Shown: positions 1 to 7,966, numbered from the stretch's first letter. The stretch: DNA of 33,269 nucleotides from a bacterium (GCA_030535915.1 JAUNQZ010000005.1:1-33269); one strand, 5' to 3'. A program made the numbers and translations. The notes: generated from the letters alone by a model not told the origin.

Positions 1-359
1 TCAAGTGTACGGAGGCGCTCCATAATGAGATGACCAATATAAGAAGATTCAACTTCAGAGCCTTTGGTTTGCTCAAGCGTCATTAAGACATCATCAATGA
101 GACGGTCAATTTCAACGCTAGGGATATTGCGTTTTTGACACGCTGAGAGAATGCCTCGCTCAATTTTAGAACGATCAAAAGGTTCCACACCACCAGATCG
201 TTTTTGCACACGAGGAAGCACATGCTCGATGCGTTCATAGGTAGTGAAGCGATAACCGCAAAGAAGACACTCTCGGCGACGACGAATAGCTTCTCCATCG
301 GGAGCAGTACGACTATCTACAACACGATCATTATCTTTACGACACCTTGGGCAACGCAT
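1..359 (-). CDS. nrdR: NrdR transcriptional repressor (3' end cut by window edge)
   Basis: The reverse strand translates from an ATG at 359 as MRCPRCRKDNDRVVDSR and stays open to base 1, giving about 119 of the roughly 150 residues usual for NrdR. The N-terminal zinc ribbon is visible as CPRC near the start and CLLC about 30 residues later. It is followed by an ATP-cone region (VQKRSGGVEPFDRSKIERGI). In the family, NrdR senses ATP/dATP through the ATP cone and represses ribonucleotide reductase genes at NrdR boxes. It lies 9 nt downstream of the response-regulator gene with an AAGG-type SD, so the two are probably co-transcribed. The C-terminus lies outside the window. Identification is confident. 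Confidence 0.95.
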   Translation of the reverse strand, partial: MRCPRCRKDNDRVVDSRTAPDGEAIRRRRECLLCGYRFTTYERIEHVLPRVQKRSGGVEPFDRSKIERGILSACQKRNIPSVEIDRLIDDVLMTLEQTKGSEVESSYIGHLIMERLRTL

Positions 360-368
360 ATCACGACC

Positions 369-1136
369 TTATTTTAAAATGTTTTTTAGTGCAGCTTGTG
401 CAATGTCTTGACCTTCCATGCCATTCACTTTCGTGACATTACGAGGATCAATAAACAGCCAACGCTCGGGTGATTTTTCGGCATTATAGACAATGACTGG
501 AAGTGCTTTACTCGAGGGTAACTTGCGAAGAATTTCAAGCACTGCATCGGCGGATAGAAGTTCTGCATCCATCGGTAAAATAAGACCTGCGGGATGAAGT
601 GCAATCGTTGTCTCAATCGCTTCTGGTCCTGTACGCACGGCTTCAACAGAAAATCCGACTTTACCTAGTGCTTCTCGATACGCATTGGCACGGATATGAT
701 TCGGCTCTGCAAGAACAAGCACACGACGAGGATTTTGACCTAAAAGAAAAGGTTCATCATGTGGCAAATCGCTCTCGACAAAAAGAATGCGTTGGACTTC
801 TGCTAAAAGTTCATCAGGTGCTGCTGGTTTTGTGATAAAACCAGCGATATGCTTTGTCGCAAAGTATTCTGCCATTTCACCCCGTGCAGTTAAGACAAGA
901 ACTGGAGCGATAAGATGACCTGAGGCATTAGAGATATGTTCAATAAAACCTGTACCCCCCATCCCTGGCATTCCCATATCAAGGATAATAAGGTCTGGCT
1001 TAATTTCAGCAAGACACCCTAAAGCTTCTTCGCCTGAATGTACTTGTGTAACCTCATAACCTTCTGCAACAAGGAAATCGCCTAACATCATACAAATGTT
1101 AGGATCATCATCAACGAGGAGAATTTTCTTTGCCAT
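369..1136 (-). CDS. Response regulator with two receiver domains, second one degenerate
   Basis: This is a 255-aa protein without a DNA-binding output domain. Residues 1-120 form a canonical CheY-like receiver: acidic pocket D9-D11, phospho-acceptor D53 in LIILDMGMPG, T83 and K103-P104. Residues 136-225 repeat the receiver pattern (RRVLVLAEPNHIRANAYREALGKV) but lack the acidic pocket, the phospho-acceptor Asp (LILPMDAEL instead) and the conserved Lys, so this half looks like a pseudo-receiver. No histidine kinase is adjacent. It may act as a phospho-relay or protein-interaction module. It precedes nrdR by 9 nt and follows the M18 peptidase gene after a likely terminator. The partner kinase cannot be read from the sequence. 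Confidence 0.85.
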   Translation of the reverse strand: MAKKILLVDDDPNICMMLGDFLVAEGYEVTQVHSGEEALGCLAEIKPDLIILDMGMPGMGGTGFIEHISNASGHLIAPVLVLTARGEMAEYFATKHIAGFITKPAAPDELLAEVQRILFVESDLPHDEPFLLGQNPRRVLVLAEPNHIRANAYREALGKVGFSVEAVRTGPEAIETTIALHPAGLILPMDAELLSADAVLEILRKLPSSKALPVIVYNAEKSPERWLFIDPRNVTKVNGMEGQDIAQAALKNILK

Positions 1137-1147
1137 AGCTTAAAGCA

Positions 1148-1175
1148 ATGATGTGCGGGAAGACCCGCACATCAT
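1148..1175 (-). terminator. Hairpin downstream of the M18 aminopeptidase
   Basis: A perfect 12-bp inverted repeat (1148-1159 with 1164-1175) encloses a 4-nt loop, 13 nt past the aminopeptidase stop codon. On the transcribed strand the stem is GC-rich at the loop end, but only a short T-run follows (TTT within TGCTTTAAGCT). It may therefore be an imperfect terminator or a processing/attenuation hairpin that lets some transcription continue into the response regulator and nrdR. Confidence 0.55.
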
Positions 1176-1188
1176 ATGAATCTTTTTA

Positions 1189-2595
1189 TTAGTCTGCGAG
1201 GAAGGCCTTATACGCACGATACGTCATATAGCAGTCATACTTCGAAGCCGCCTCCCAAGGCGCATGCATGTTAAAGAGCGGTACGCCAAAGTCAACCACA
1301 TCCATACCATAACGCGCCATATAAAGCGCAATAGTCCCACCGCCACCCTTTTCGCACCGGCCCAATTCACCAGCCTGCCAAGTAAGACCATCGGCAGCAA
1401 AAATACGACGCAAATCAGCAATAAATTCTGCACGCGCATCCGAAGCGCCACCCTTGCCACGAGCACCCGTGTACTTAATCATACAACCACCCGCATGCAT
1501 CATCGCCATGTTATTCGGAGAATCTGCAGTGGGGAAGTGGGGGTCACTCGCTGCACAAACGTCCGCCGAGAGCATACGGCTTGCTTCTAATGCACGACGA
1601 ACCGCGACTTCCGGAGAAGGCGTATTCTGACGAGCGATGAGTTCGGCCACCGAGTTTTCAAAGAAGGTTGAATCCATACCTGTTGCACCGACCGAGCCGA
1701 TTTCTTCCTTATCGCAAAGGAGAACCATACCTGTACGACGCGGAATCGCCGGCAAATCCATCAAAGCCTTGAGACCTGCATAAGCACAGACACGATCGTC
1801 ATGACCATAGCCAACAATCATTGCACGATCCAAACCCAATTCACGAGGCATTCCCGCCGGAACGAGTTCAAGTTCTGCAGAAAGGAAGTCTTCTTCTGTT
1901 ACGCCATATTCTTTTTCGAGAAGACGAAGGATATTCAACTTGACCTTTTCCTTAACATCTTCATCATCTTCATCTTCTGCCACAGGGATAGAACCAACAA
2001 CGATATCCATGTCTTCTGGGTCAAAAGCTTCACCGAGCTTCTTTCCCGACTGTTCTGCACCGAAGTGTGGCAAAATATCTGTGATTTGGAAGACGGGATC
2101 TTCGGGTTTATCACCAATGGCGATTTCAACCTTTGTTCCATCCGGCTTAACAATAACTCCGTAAAGTGCGAGAGGGTGGGTGAGCCAATGGAACTTCTTG
2201 ATACCGCCATAATAGTGTGTATCAAAATAAGCGATGCCACCTTTTTCACAAATTGGTACAGGTTTGATATCAATACGAGGCGCATCGGTATGACCACCAA
2301 TCACATTGATACCCTTTGCGACAGGTTCTTCACCAATGACAACCGCCATCAAGGTTTTACCATGATAGCCACGATATACTTTATCACCAGGCTTCAAGGT
2401 GTCTTTGGTGGAGAGTTCTACAAAGCCGAGAGCTTCAATGCGACGAACGGCTTCATCATAGGCACGGCGTTCTGTTTTAGCAATACCCAAATAAGATAAA
2501 TAATCCGCATTATAAGCTGCGCAAGCCTTGGCTTCATCAGCCGTCATCTTGCGGTAACCATTTTCGCGTTTAACGAGACCTTTGATTTTGTCCAT
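1189..2595 (-). CDS. apeB: M18-family aspartyl aminopeptidase
   Basis: This 468-aa protein is the usual length for M18 metallo-aminopeptidases, which remove N-terminal Asp/Glu residues from cytosolic peptides. Family motifs are present in order: GGHTDAPR near residue 100 (metal His), GYGHDDR near 265 (bridging Asp), DKEEIGS near 297 (catalytic Glu and metal Glu), SADVCAASDP near 345, and FNMHAPWE near 440 (final metal His). The acidic stretch around residue 205 (EDEDDEDVKEK) is typical of the bacterial branch. It sits 33 nt behind the iron alcohol dehydrogenase gene and is probably co-transcribed with it. The SD is weak (GAAAG). No signal peptide is seen. Confidence 0.93.
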   Translation of the reverse strand: MDKIKGLVKRENGYRKMTADEAKACAAYNADYLSYLGIAKTERRAYDEAVRRIEALGFVELSTKDTLKPGDKVYRGYHGKTLMAVVIGEEPVAKGINVIGGHTDAPRIDIKPVPICEKGGIAYFDTHYYGGIKKFHWLTHPLALYGVIVKPDGTKVEIAIGDKPEDPVFQITDILPHFGAEQSGKKLGEAFDPEDMDIVVGSIPVAEDEDDEDVKEKVKLNILRLLEKEYGVTEEDFLSAELELVPAGMPRELGLDRAMIVGYGHDDRVCAYAGLKALMDLPAIPRRTGMVLLCDKEEIGSVGATGMDSTFFENSVAELIARQNTPSPEVAVRRALEASRMLSADVCAASDPHFPTADSPNNMAMMHAGGCMIKYTGARGKGGASDARAEFIADLRRIFAADGLTWQAGELGRCEKGGGGTIALYMARYGMDVVDFGVPLFNMHAPWEAASKYDCYMTYRAYKAFLAD

Positions 2596-2628
2596 TGTTG
2601 TATCACTTTCGTTTACTTGTTCTTAAAA

Positions 2629-3738
2629 TTAAAAACCGGTGCGATAAATATCCATCACATTTTCTGTAGAGGGCATGGTGCGATAACGCTGTACCATTTC
2701 TAAACGCAAAGGATCATGCGAGAAACGCAAAAGTTCTTCCTCTGTCGGAGCTTCACGCGAACAGTGAAGCGTTTCTAACAAGAGGTCAATTAAGGCCTGC
2801 AATTCATCAGGACCTTGCAAGTTGGCGGCATTAAAGAGGCGTTCGGTTAACTGTTCGCAAGATTCGGACATATAATCCATATAGCCTGCAAGCAGAATAC
2901 CATTTGCTCGACCATGCGGTATACCTTTATGGCAGGTTAATGGATATCCCATTGCGTGTACAAGTCCCGTACCTGCTTGAGCAATCACAATACCTGCCAA
3001 AAGAGAAGCATATTGTAACTGTGAGAGATTGACAAATGCACCATGCGCTAATCGAATGAGCTCAGGAATTAAAATTTCAAGCGCTTCTTCACTAATGGCT
3101 AAAGAAAGGCGATTTGCTCGTGGTGAATAGGCGCCTTCAATTGCATGCGATAATGCATCCAACGCAGTATCACAAAGGACATGCTTTGGCATCGATTCCA
3201 AATAGCGTGCGTCTAAAAGTGCAACCGATGGGAAAAAACGAGGGCTTGAAATATTCACCTTTGTCATCAAACGATGATGGGTGATAATGGAGTAGGGGGT
3301 GACTTCACTTCCCGTGCCACACGTCGTTGGGATTGCAACAATCGGTAAAACAGCATCACGCGGCGTTGGTTTGCGATCAAAGAAATCTTCTTGTGCGACC
3401 ATTGAAGCTGTCGCCCATGCTATACTCTTTGCAGCATCCATTGGAGAACCGCCACCGATGGCAATAACAAAATCAGATTGATTGGCTAGTGCAACCGCAA
3501 CACCACCATAGACTTGCGTGACATCGGGATTTTCGGAAATTCCGTCATAAATCACATAGGGAATATGATTGGCCTCTAAAACGGCACAAACATCCTCTAA
3601 CGCACCGGATAATTTTGCGCTTTGTCGACCCGTGACAATTAATGCACGATGTCCTAATAACCACGCACGATACTGCCTGCGAACGCTACCACGCCCAGCA
3701 AAAATTTCAGTCTTTAAGGAAAAGTGAAAATTATTCAT
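2629..3738 (-). CDS. Iron-containing alcohol dehydrogenase family protein
   Basis: This 369-aa protein is a group III (Fe-ADH/BDH type) dehydrogenase, cytosolic and NAD(P)-dependent. The dinucleotide-binding motif GGGSPMDAAK spans 95-104, and the typical PTTCGTGSEVT follows at 138-147. Metal-ligand positions fit the family exactly: D194 and H198 in DALSHAIEG, then H261 and H275. The substrate cannot be decided; butanol, ethanol, 1,3-propanediol and lactaldehyde dehydrogenases all look like this. It is the first gene of a minus-strand unit, with SD AGAGGAG 5 nt before the ATG and a strong promoter just upstream (3758-3786). A fermentative role (NADH re-oxidation) is inferred. Confidence 0.9.
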   Translation of the reverse strand: MNNFHFSLKTEIFAGRGSVRRQYRAWLLGHRALIVTGRQSAKLSGALEDVCAVLEANHIPYVIYDGISENPDVTQVYGGVAVALANQSDFVIAIGGGSPMDAAKSIAWATASMVAQEDFFDRKPTPRDAVLPIVAIPTTCGTGSEVTPYSIITHHRLMTKVNISSPRFFPSVALLDARYLESMPKHVLCDTALDALSHAIEGAYSPRANRLSLAISEEALEILIPELIRLAHGAFVNLSQLQYASLLAGIVIAQAGTGLVHAMGYPLTCHKGIPHGRANGILLAGYMDYMSESCEQLTERLFNAANLQGPDELQALIDLLLETLHCSREAPTEEELLRFSHDPLRLEMVQRYRTMPSTENVMDIYRTGF

Positions 3739-3757
3739 AGTGCTCCTCTAGTTGCAC

Positions 3758-3786
3758 ATTATACCAAATCTAGTAGCCACTTGTAA
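3758..3786 (-). promoter_or_regulatory. Promoter of the iron alcohol dehydrogenase gene
   Basis: On the minus strand a -35-like TTACAA (3781-3786) and a perfect -10 TATAAT (3758-3763) are separated by 17 nt. The -10 is preceded by TGG, making it an extended -10 (TGnTATAAT). The predicted leader is roughly 12 nt and holds the SD AGAGGAG. Confidence 0.75.
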
Positions 3787-3808
3787 TCTAAAAAATAATT
3801 TTTTTCTA

Positions 3809-3832
3809 ACTTTATTACTCTGACTTTATTAC
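3809..3832. repeat. Direct repeat upstream of the alcohol dehydrogenase promoter
   Basis: The 10-mer ACTTTATTAC occurs at 3809-3818 and again at 3823-3832, a 14-bp period. It lies about 60-75 bp upstream of the predicted transcription start, where class I activators often bind. Function is unknown; it could simply be AT-rich sequence. Confidence 0.4.
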
Positions 3833-3895
3833 AAAGAAAAAAGAACCTAAGAAAGACTTCGGTAAAAGTTTAAATTCTACATTATTTTAAGTCCG

Positions 3896-4002
3896 TTTTC
3901 AAAGTCGCCCATTTTGAAGCTCAAAGTCGCCCACTTTGCTCGTCAAAATGGGCGACTTTGAAAGACAAAACAATAGGCCTTGATTTCAAAGGCTTTTAGG
4001 GG
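3896..4002 (-). repeat. Copy A of the 107-bp dispersed palindromic element
   Basis: This stretch is the reverse complement of 17021-17127 with about 7 mismatches and no indels by eye (about 93% identity). It contains three 17-19 bp units of one motif: TCAAAGTCGCCCATTTTGA at 3899-3917, a near copy CAAAGTCGCCCACTTTG at 3922-3938, and the inverted unit at 3943-3961. The remainder is a head with the small hairpin GCCTT...AAGGC. It lies in a gene-free spacer between the alcohol dehydrogenase start and the end of the radical SAM operon, where it may also stop or stabilise transcripts. No T-tract follows, so it is not a classical terminator. Confidence 0.9.
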
Positions 4003-4010
4003 ATGTCGAA

Positions 4011-4080
4011 AAAGTCGTTAAAAAGTGCTTTTTATGGTTTGTTTTTTTAAGTGAAAAAGATACTTTTTAATGACGACTTT
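4011..4080. repeat. Imperfect inverted repeat beside element A
   Basis: The left arm AAAGTCGTTAAAAAGT (4011-4026) pairs with the right arm ACTTTTTAATGACGACTTT (4062-4080), with a 3-nt insertion in the right arm. The arms share the AAAGTCG start with the units of the neighbouring 107-bp element. It lies 37 nt downstream of the radical SAM stop codon and could form a transcript-end hairpin. Confidence 0.6.
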
Positions 4081-4116
4081 AAACCTTTGATGGGAATTAT
4101 TTGTTAGATGCTTGAT

Positions 4117-5148
4117 TTAAAAATGACAAGAGGGGTCGTGGGTGAGGGGGTCGCCAGTGAGAGCATAGGCACGTGCTCGGCAACCACGACAGGAGAGGCG
4201 AAAGGTACAAGTCCCACAACTTCCCCCCGTAGGACCGGCATGAAGCGATTGAAACAGTTCGGAAGCTTTAAAGGCGGCGGGAAAATCAAGCTGGAAGTCA
4301 CGTACATTACCTGCGGATTTGTCAAAAAATCCACAGGGTTGAAGTTCGCCAAGGTGGGAGAGGAAGCAAAATCCAGCGCCTGCCATGCAGCCATTAAAGC
4401 GACTCTTGGGGGCGTGTGCGCGTTCTTTTATCTTGCGAACAATATTGGGGGCACAGGTGACGTGTACAGGAAGGGAACCCTCGGCATCAAGGTCGAGAAT
4501 TTCATCAAGGGCTTTCTCGGTTTCAACATCATCCATCGCAAGATTAGCAATAGCGGCGCCTCGTCCAACGGGAACAAGGAAAAAGTAGTCAATGCGTGTG
4601 GCTTTTTGTTCAATGGCAAAGTCACGCATCGCGCGAAGGGTGGCGCGCGTCTCTTTCGTAACAGTGTGATTAATCTGAAACCCGATGCCCACATCGCGTG
4701 CTGCAGCCATCGCCTCTAGTGCAAATTGAAAAGCTCCCTTAATCCCTCGAAAAGCATCGTGAATTTCTGCCGTAGGTCCATCAATGCTAATAGAAAGAGC
4801 TTGAATGCCTGCGTCTTTAAGGCGCTGGAGGCGTTCCCTAGAGGCGAATTTACCACAGGGGGCAAGTGCACAAGGGAAACCTTTTTGTGCGGCATAAGCA
4901 ACAATGGTTTCAAGATCCTCGCGGTACATCGGCTCTCCACCGGTAAAGATAATAAGCGGATGCGCATGGATCGCATGTAACGAATCAATCACGCGAAACG
5001 CTTCTGCTGTAGAGAGTTCGTTTTCATAGGGGAGATTGCGTGAGGCTCCACGACAATGAGTACATGCCATTGGACAACGGCGGGTAATTTCCCAAGCAAG
5101 CACGCGAAGGGGAAGAGGAGTTGGAGTGTGAGCGTGTGGATGCATCAT
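4117..5148 (-). CDS. Radical SAM/SPASM protein, AhbD/NirJ-like
   Basis: This is a 343-aa protein. The radical SAM cluster motif CPMACTHC places cysteines at 25, 29 and 32, and GGEP follows near residue 70. The start LRVLAWEITRRC, the segment SISIDGPTAEIHDAFRG and FQINHTVTKE closely resemble the AhbD/NirJ class, which acts in the alternative siroheme-to-heme or heme d1 pathways. The C-terminal half is Cys-rich (C-x2-C, C-x2-C and a final C near 340), consistent with a SPASM auxiliary-cluster domain. No other heme-pathway gene is in the window, so substrate assignment is tentative; peptide-modifying SPASM enzymes are an alternative. It is the last gene of the topA operon. No clear SD precedes the ATG. 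Confidence 0.75.
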   Translation of the reverse strand: MMHPHAHTPTPLPLRVLAWEITRRCPMACTHCRGASRNLPYENELSTAEAFRVIDSLHAIHAHPLIIFTGGEPMYREDLETIVAYAAQKGFPCALAPCGKFASRERLQRLKDAGIQALSISIDGPTAEIHDAFRGIKGAFQFALEAMAAARDVGIGFQINHTVTKETRATLRAMRDFAIEQKATRIDYFFLVPVGRGAAIANLAMDDVETEKALDEILDLDAEGSLPVHVTCAPNIVRKIKERAHAPKSRFNGCMAGAGFCFLSHLGELQPCGFFDKSAGNVRDFQLDFPAAFKASELFQSLHAGPTGGSCGTCTFRLSCRGCRARAYALTGDPLTHDPSCHF

Positions 5149-5191
5149 TTTTTAATTACAAGTTGTGAATGAGGATTAAGACTTTGAGCCG

Positions 5192-5881
5192 CTATGCTTG
5201 TGGCGAAGCATTATGGATGAGTCGCTCAAGGTGATGGATGGCATTGGAAAGGGATTGATAATTCTCAAGGCAGGCGTCTGCGCCTGCGGCGAGGAGGGTG
5301 GGGGCATCGATCCAACCCGTTGCAACGGCAAGTGCGGGTACACCGATGGCGTGAGCCGCTTGAATGTCTTTGGGGGTATCGCCAATAAGGCATTTAACTT
5401 CACAACCGAGCATTTGTGCACGATGGTAGGCGATCTTTGCGATTTCATCGCGATCGTAATGATCGGCACTCGTGGCGCCAAAGGAGAAGTAAGTGGCTAA
5501 GTTCGCATGTAAAAGCTTTGCCCAAGCGGTGGTGCGAATGTTTCCCGTGACAATACCTAAGGTATAGCCTTGGTCAACGAGTGCTTCAAGAAAATCTTTT
5601 ACCCCGGGATAGACATAAGGTGGAGTTTCTGCAAGGGCATCATCAAGCGCTTTGGTTAAAGCAATATAAAAGGCTTCTTCGTGGGAGGGCGTTGAGGGGA
5701 TCTCATGTGCGGCTGCCATGGTGCGAATCACGGCGGTATCGGTGGCCCCAACAAACGAAACATTTTCAAAATCTGCTTCTACCCCGTAAGCTTGTTGAAA
5801 GGCTTTGGCAAAGGCGGGTCGACCAATGCCTTTTGCATAGAGGAGCGTTCCATCAATATCAAAGAGAAGGGCGGGTTTCAT
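5192..5881 (-). CDS. HAD-family hydrolase, phosphoglycolate phosphatase-like
   Basis: This 229-aa cytosolic phosphatase has the HAD nucleophile motif DIDGT with D8 and D10 in MKPALLFDIDGTLLY. The helical cap covers roughly residues 20-90. Motif II is IVTGN, a lysine is present in the motif III region (DEIAKIAYHRA), and motif IV is IGDTPKDIQAA. The overall pattern is that of Gph/PGP enzymes or related sugar-phosphate and nucleotide phosphatases; the substrate is not readable. A GTG at 5902 would lengthen it by 7 residues, but the tandem ATGs at 5884/5881 fit the family start better. Its start overlaps the hydrolase gene upstream by 23 nt, indicating translational coupling. Confidence 0.85.
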   Translation of the reverse strand: MKPALLFDIDGTLLYAKGIGRPAFAKAFQQAYGVEADFENVSFVGATDTAVIRTMAAAHEIPSTPSHEEAFYIALTKALDDALAETPPYVYPGVKDFLEALVDQGYTLGIVTGNIRTTAWAKLLHANLATYFSFGATSADHYDRDEIAKIAYHRAQMLGCEVKCLIGDTPKDIQAAHAIGVPALAVATGWIDAPTLLAAGADACLENYQSLSNAIHHLERLIHNASPQA

Positions 5882-6788
5882 CATTCTTAATTCGAAAAAC
5901 ACGATTGAGATTTTTTAACCAATCGGAGGTATTGGTTAATTGATGTTCAGAGGAGGGATGTGCAGCCCAAAGGATGGTTTCATCTTTAAATCGCTTTAAA
6001 ATCGCTGAATTGGAAACCACGCGTTCGCGATGGGATAAAACAAAAAGAAGCTGAGCTTTTTGCTTTGCTGCAACAGCGAGATATTGGGTTTGCAACAGGG
6101 TTGCAAAGGTTTGAATGGGCAGTGTGCAATTGACAAAGTAACAAGCCGTGGGTTGACCTTTCGCGCGTCGATGTGAAGGAAAAAAGGTAAAGGTCCTCGG
6201 TCCAAAAAGAACGAGCCGATGAAGAAAATAAAGTATGGTTGTTAACGGACGCGTTAGATAAGGCGCAAGGAATGGCGCCCACAGAACAACACGCTTAAGT
6301 GGAAATTTTTTTTGTGCCAATGCAAGCGCAAGCGCTCCTCCCATGGAGTGCCCCCAGAGCTCTACATGAGGATAGGTTTTACAAAGGTGGGATAATAAAT
6401 CCTCTAACATTGGCATCCATACACTTGGACACTCATGGTTAATCTGTGGTACGAGCACATAATAACCTTTCTGTGCGAGCACATCGGCTTGGCGTTGCCA
6501 TGCAAGCGGTAAATCAACGAAACCATGGACAAGAAGAACTGCTTTTGTTGCAGTTTTATCACCTCGTGTAAAACCATTTTCGTTTGTAACACGCAGTTTA
6601 TCTTTGCGTTGCATCCATGCAATCGCGAGAAGGAAACCTCCTTGTAAAATCCCCCAAATACTAAATATCCAACCCGCAAGGTGAGGTTTAACAAGGAAAA
6701 GAAAGGTCATCAACCCAAAGAAGGGGATGACCCATAAGATCGTTGCAAGACGCGAGGTGGAGAGATAAAAGGGAATTGGCGAGGACAT
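5859..6788 (-). CDS. Membrane-anchored alpha/beta hydrolase
   Basis: This is a 309-aa protein. Two hydrophobic segments at about residues 12-33 and 38-58 anchor the N-terminus in the membrane. The hydrolase domain follows: oxyanion-hole region LLVHGFVDLP near 85-94, nucleophile elbow GHSMGG near 145-150, and a C-terminal His (in SSEHQLT) as the likely catalytic base. This resembles carboxylesterases and monoacylglycerol lipases of the Est30 type. The substrate is unknown; a lipid or ester at the membrane face is inferred. It lies 8 nt behind yggS, with SD AAGG 6 nt before the ATG, and overlaps the phosphatase gene downstream. Confidence 0.82.
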   Translation of the reverse strand: MSSPIPFYLSTSRLATILWVIPFFGLMTFLFLVKPHLAGWIFSIWGILQGGFLLAIAWMQRKDKLRVTNENGFTRGDKTATKAVLLVHGFVDLPLAWQRQADVLAQKGYYVLVPQINHECPSVWMPMLEDLLSHLCKTYPHVELWGHSMGGALALALAQKKFPLKRVVLWAPFLAPYLTRPLTTILYFLHRLVLFGPRTFTFFPSHRRAKGQPTACYFVNCTLPIQTFATLLQTQYLAVAAKQKAQLLFVLSHRERVVSNSAILKRFKDETILWAAHPSSEHQLTNTSDWLKNLNRVFRIKNDETRPSL

Positions 6789-6796
6789 ACGCTACC

Positions 6797-7531
6797 TTAT
6801 AAAATGCCACTTGTTGTATCGGCATCAAGGGTCGGGCGTGTGATTTTAGGTCGTGCACCAAAGAGTGCTGTACCAATGCGAACATCGGTGGCGCCTTCTT
6901 CAATGGCAACTTCAAAATCGCCTGACATTCCCATCGAGAGATGATAAAGGTCAATGCCAAAGTCTTTTTCCATTTGATCGCGTAAGTTACGCAATGCTAC
7001 GAAGTGGGGGCGCGCAGCTTCAGGATCAAGATCAAAAGGAGCCATCGTCATGAGTCCCGAAAGCGTAAGGGCTTGGGAATGATTGAGGATATGCTCTATC
7101 GTTGCCGGAAGCATTGCTGGTGTAAGACCATATTTGGAGGGCTCTCCAGAAACATTCACTTCTAGATAGATCTCAGGGCGCGTACCTGCTTGACGAGCCG
7201 CGGCTTCAAGTGCATCAAAAAGTTTAATGCTATCAACCGAATGAATCGTTTCAAAGAGTCGAACCGCATGCTTGACTTTATTACTCTGTAAATGACCAAT
7301 CAATTGCCAACGCGCAGAGGTTGGACACATTGGAATTTTCCAAGCGGCTTCTTGAACTTTATTTTCGCCAAAAAGTGTCATCCCGGCATCAATCGCATCA
7401 CGTACGGTTTCTGGTCCATGCGTTTTGGTAACGGCAACAAGTGTGACATCATCTGCACCGCGACCAGACCGTTTTGCTGCAGTTTCAATCTTTGACAAAG
7501 TTGCTTCGTAGAGCGGAATCAAATCATTCAT
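6797..7531 (-). CDS. yggS: YggS/PLPBP-family pyridoxal phosphate homeostasis protein
   Basis: This 244-aa protein is slightly longer than the family norm. PLP-binding K36 lies in LVAVTKTHGPE, followed by FGENKVQEAAWK, WQLIGHLQSNKVK, HSVDS, LEVNVSGEPSKYG, LSGLMTMAP, and the phosphate-binding end LSMGMSGDFEVAIEEGATDVRIGTALFG. Members bind PLP without a known catalytic reaction and buffer vitamin B6 and amino-acid metabolism. It is preceded by the thioesterase gene (11-nt gap) and followed by the hydrolase gene (8-nt gap) in the topA operon. There is a C-terminal extension of about 15 residues after FGARPKI. Confidence 0.93.
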   Translation of the reverse strand: MNDLIPLYEATLSKIETAAKRSGRGADDVTLVAVTKTHGPETVRDAIDAGMTLFGENKVQEAAWKIPMCPTSARWQLIGHLQSNKVKHAVRLFETIHSVDSIKLFDALEAAARQAGTRPEIYLEVNVSGEPSKYGLTPAMLPATIEHILNHSQALTLSGLMTMAPFDLDPEAARPHFVALRNLRDQMEKDFGIDLYHLSMGMSGDFEVAIEEGATDVRIGTALFGARPKITRPTLDADTTSGIL

Positions 7532-7542
7532 TACAACACTCT

Positions 7543-7947
7543 TTAGCTAAAACATTTGCGGAATGCAAGCGGCGGACGACAAGGCAAATGTGTTTTGGCA
7601 TTAATAAAAGCAAGATCCGTTGTTGCATCCATAAGTTTTTCACCTTTGGGGTTAATCAACTCATAACGAAAACGAATGCGAGAACGAACGGGTTCTTCAA
7701 CATAGACATGAATGGTGATGAGTTCATCATAAAGTGCAGGCTTATGGTAAACTAAGTGTACATCCACAATGGGAGACATCACACCACTTGCTTCAAGATC
7801 AGCATAAGAACCTGCCCCCGAGGCACGAAGGGCTTCCCCTCGTGCCTCTTCAAGGAAGAGCAAATAGTTCCCATGCCAGCATACACCCATTTGGTCGGTT
7901 TCGGCATAACGGATGCGAACGTTGTGTTCGTAATGATAAGGAAGCAT
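7543..7947 (-). CDS. YbgC/FadM-type acyl-CoA thioesterase (hotdog fold)
   Basis: This 134-aa protein is the normal size for single-domain 4HBT thioesterases. The active-site motif DQMGVCWHGNYLLFLEEAR starts at D18 and is followed by a single hotdog domain (SPIVDVHLVYHKPALYDELITI). It hydrolyses an acyl-CoA or acyl-ACP thioester in the cytosol; YbgC homologues associate with the Tol-Pal envelope machinery, but no tol genes are nearby. The start at 7947 is set by SD GGAGG 7 nt upstream. The open frame continues 65 codons further upstream, but that part overlaps topA and is a shadow. The gene is 19 nt downstream of topA. Confidence 0.88.
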   Translation of the reverse strand: MLPYHYEHNVRIRYAETDQMGVCWHGNYLLFLEEARGEALRASGAGSYADLEASGVMSPIVDVHLVYHKPALYDELITIHVYVEEPVRSRIRFRYELINPKGEKLMDATTDLAFINAKTHLPCRPPLAFRKCFS

Positions 7948-7966
7948 GATGATTCCTCCTTGAGCG

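Noticed and set aside
1801-2499. 232-codon plus-strand frame opposite the M18 peptidase
   Set aside because: Composition mirrors the antisense of a well-supported gene; no family features.
3899-3961. CRISPR array
   Set aside because: The repeats are palindromic and in mixed orientation with 4-nt gaps, not regular repeats with unique spacers, and no cas genes are present.
4108-4719. 203-codon plus-strand frame opposite the radical SAM gene
   Set aside because: It is antisense to a clear radical SAM enzyme and has no domain-like pattern or SD; a shadow frame.
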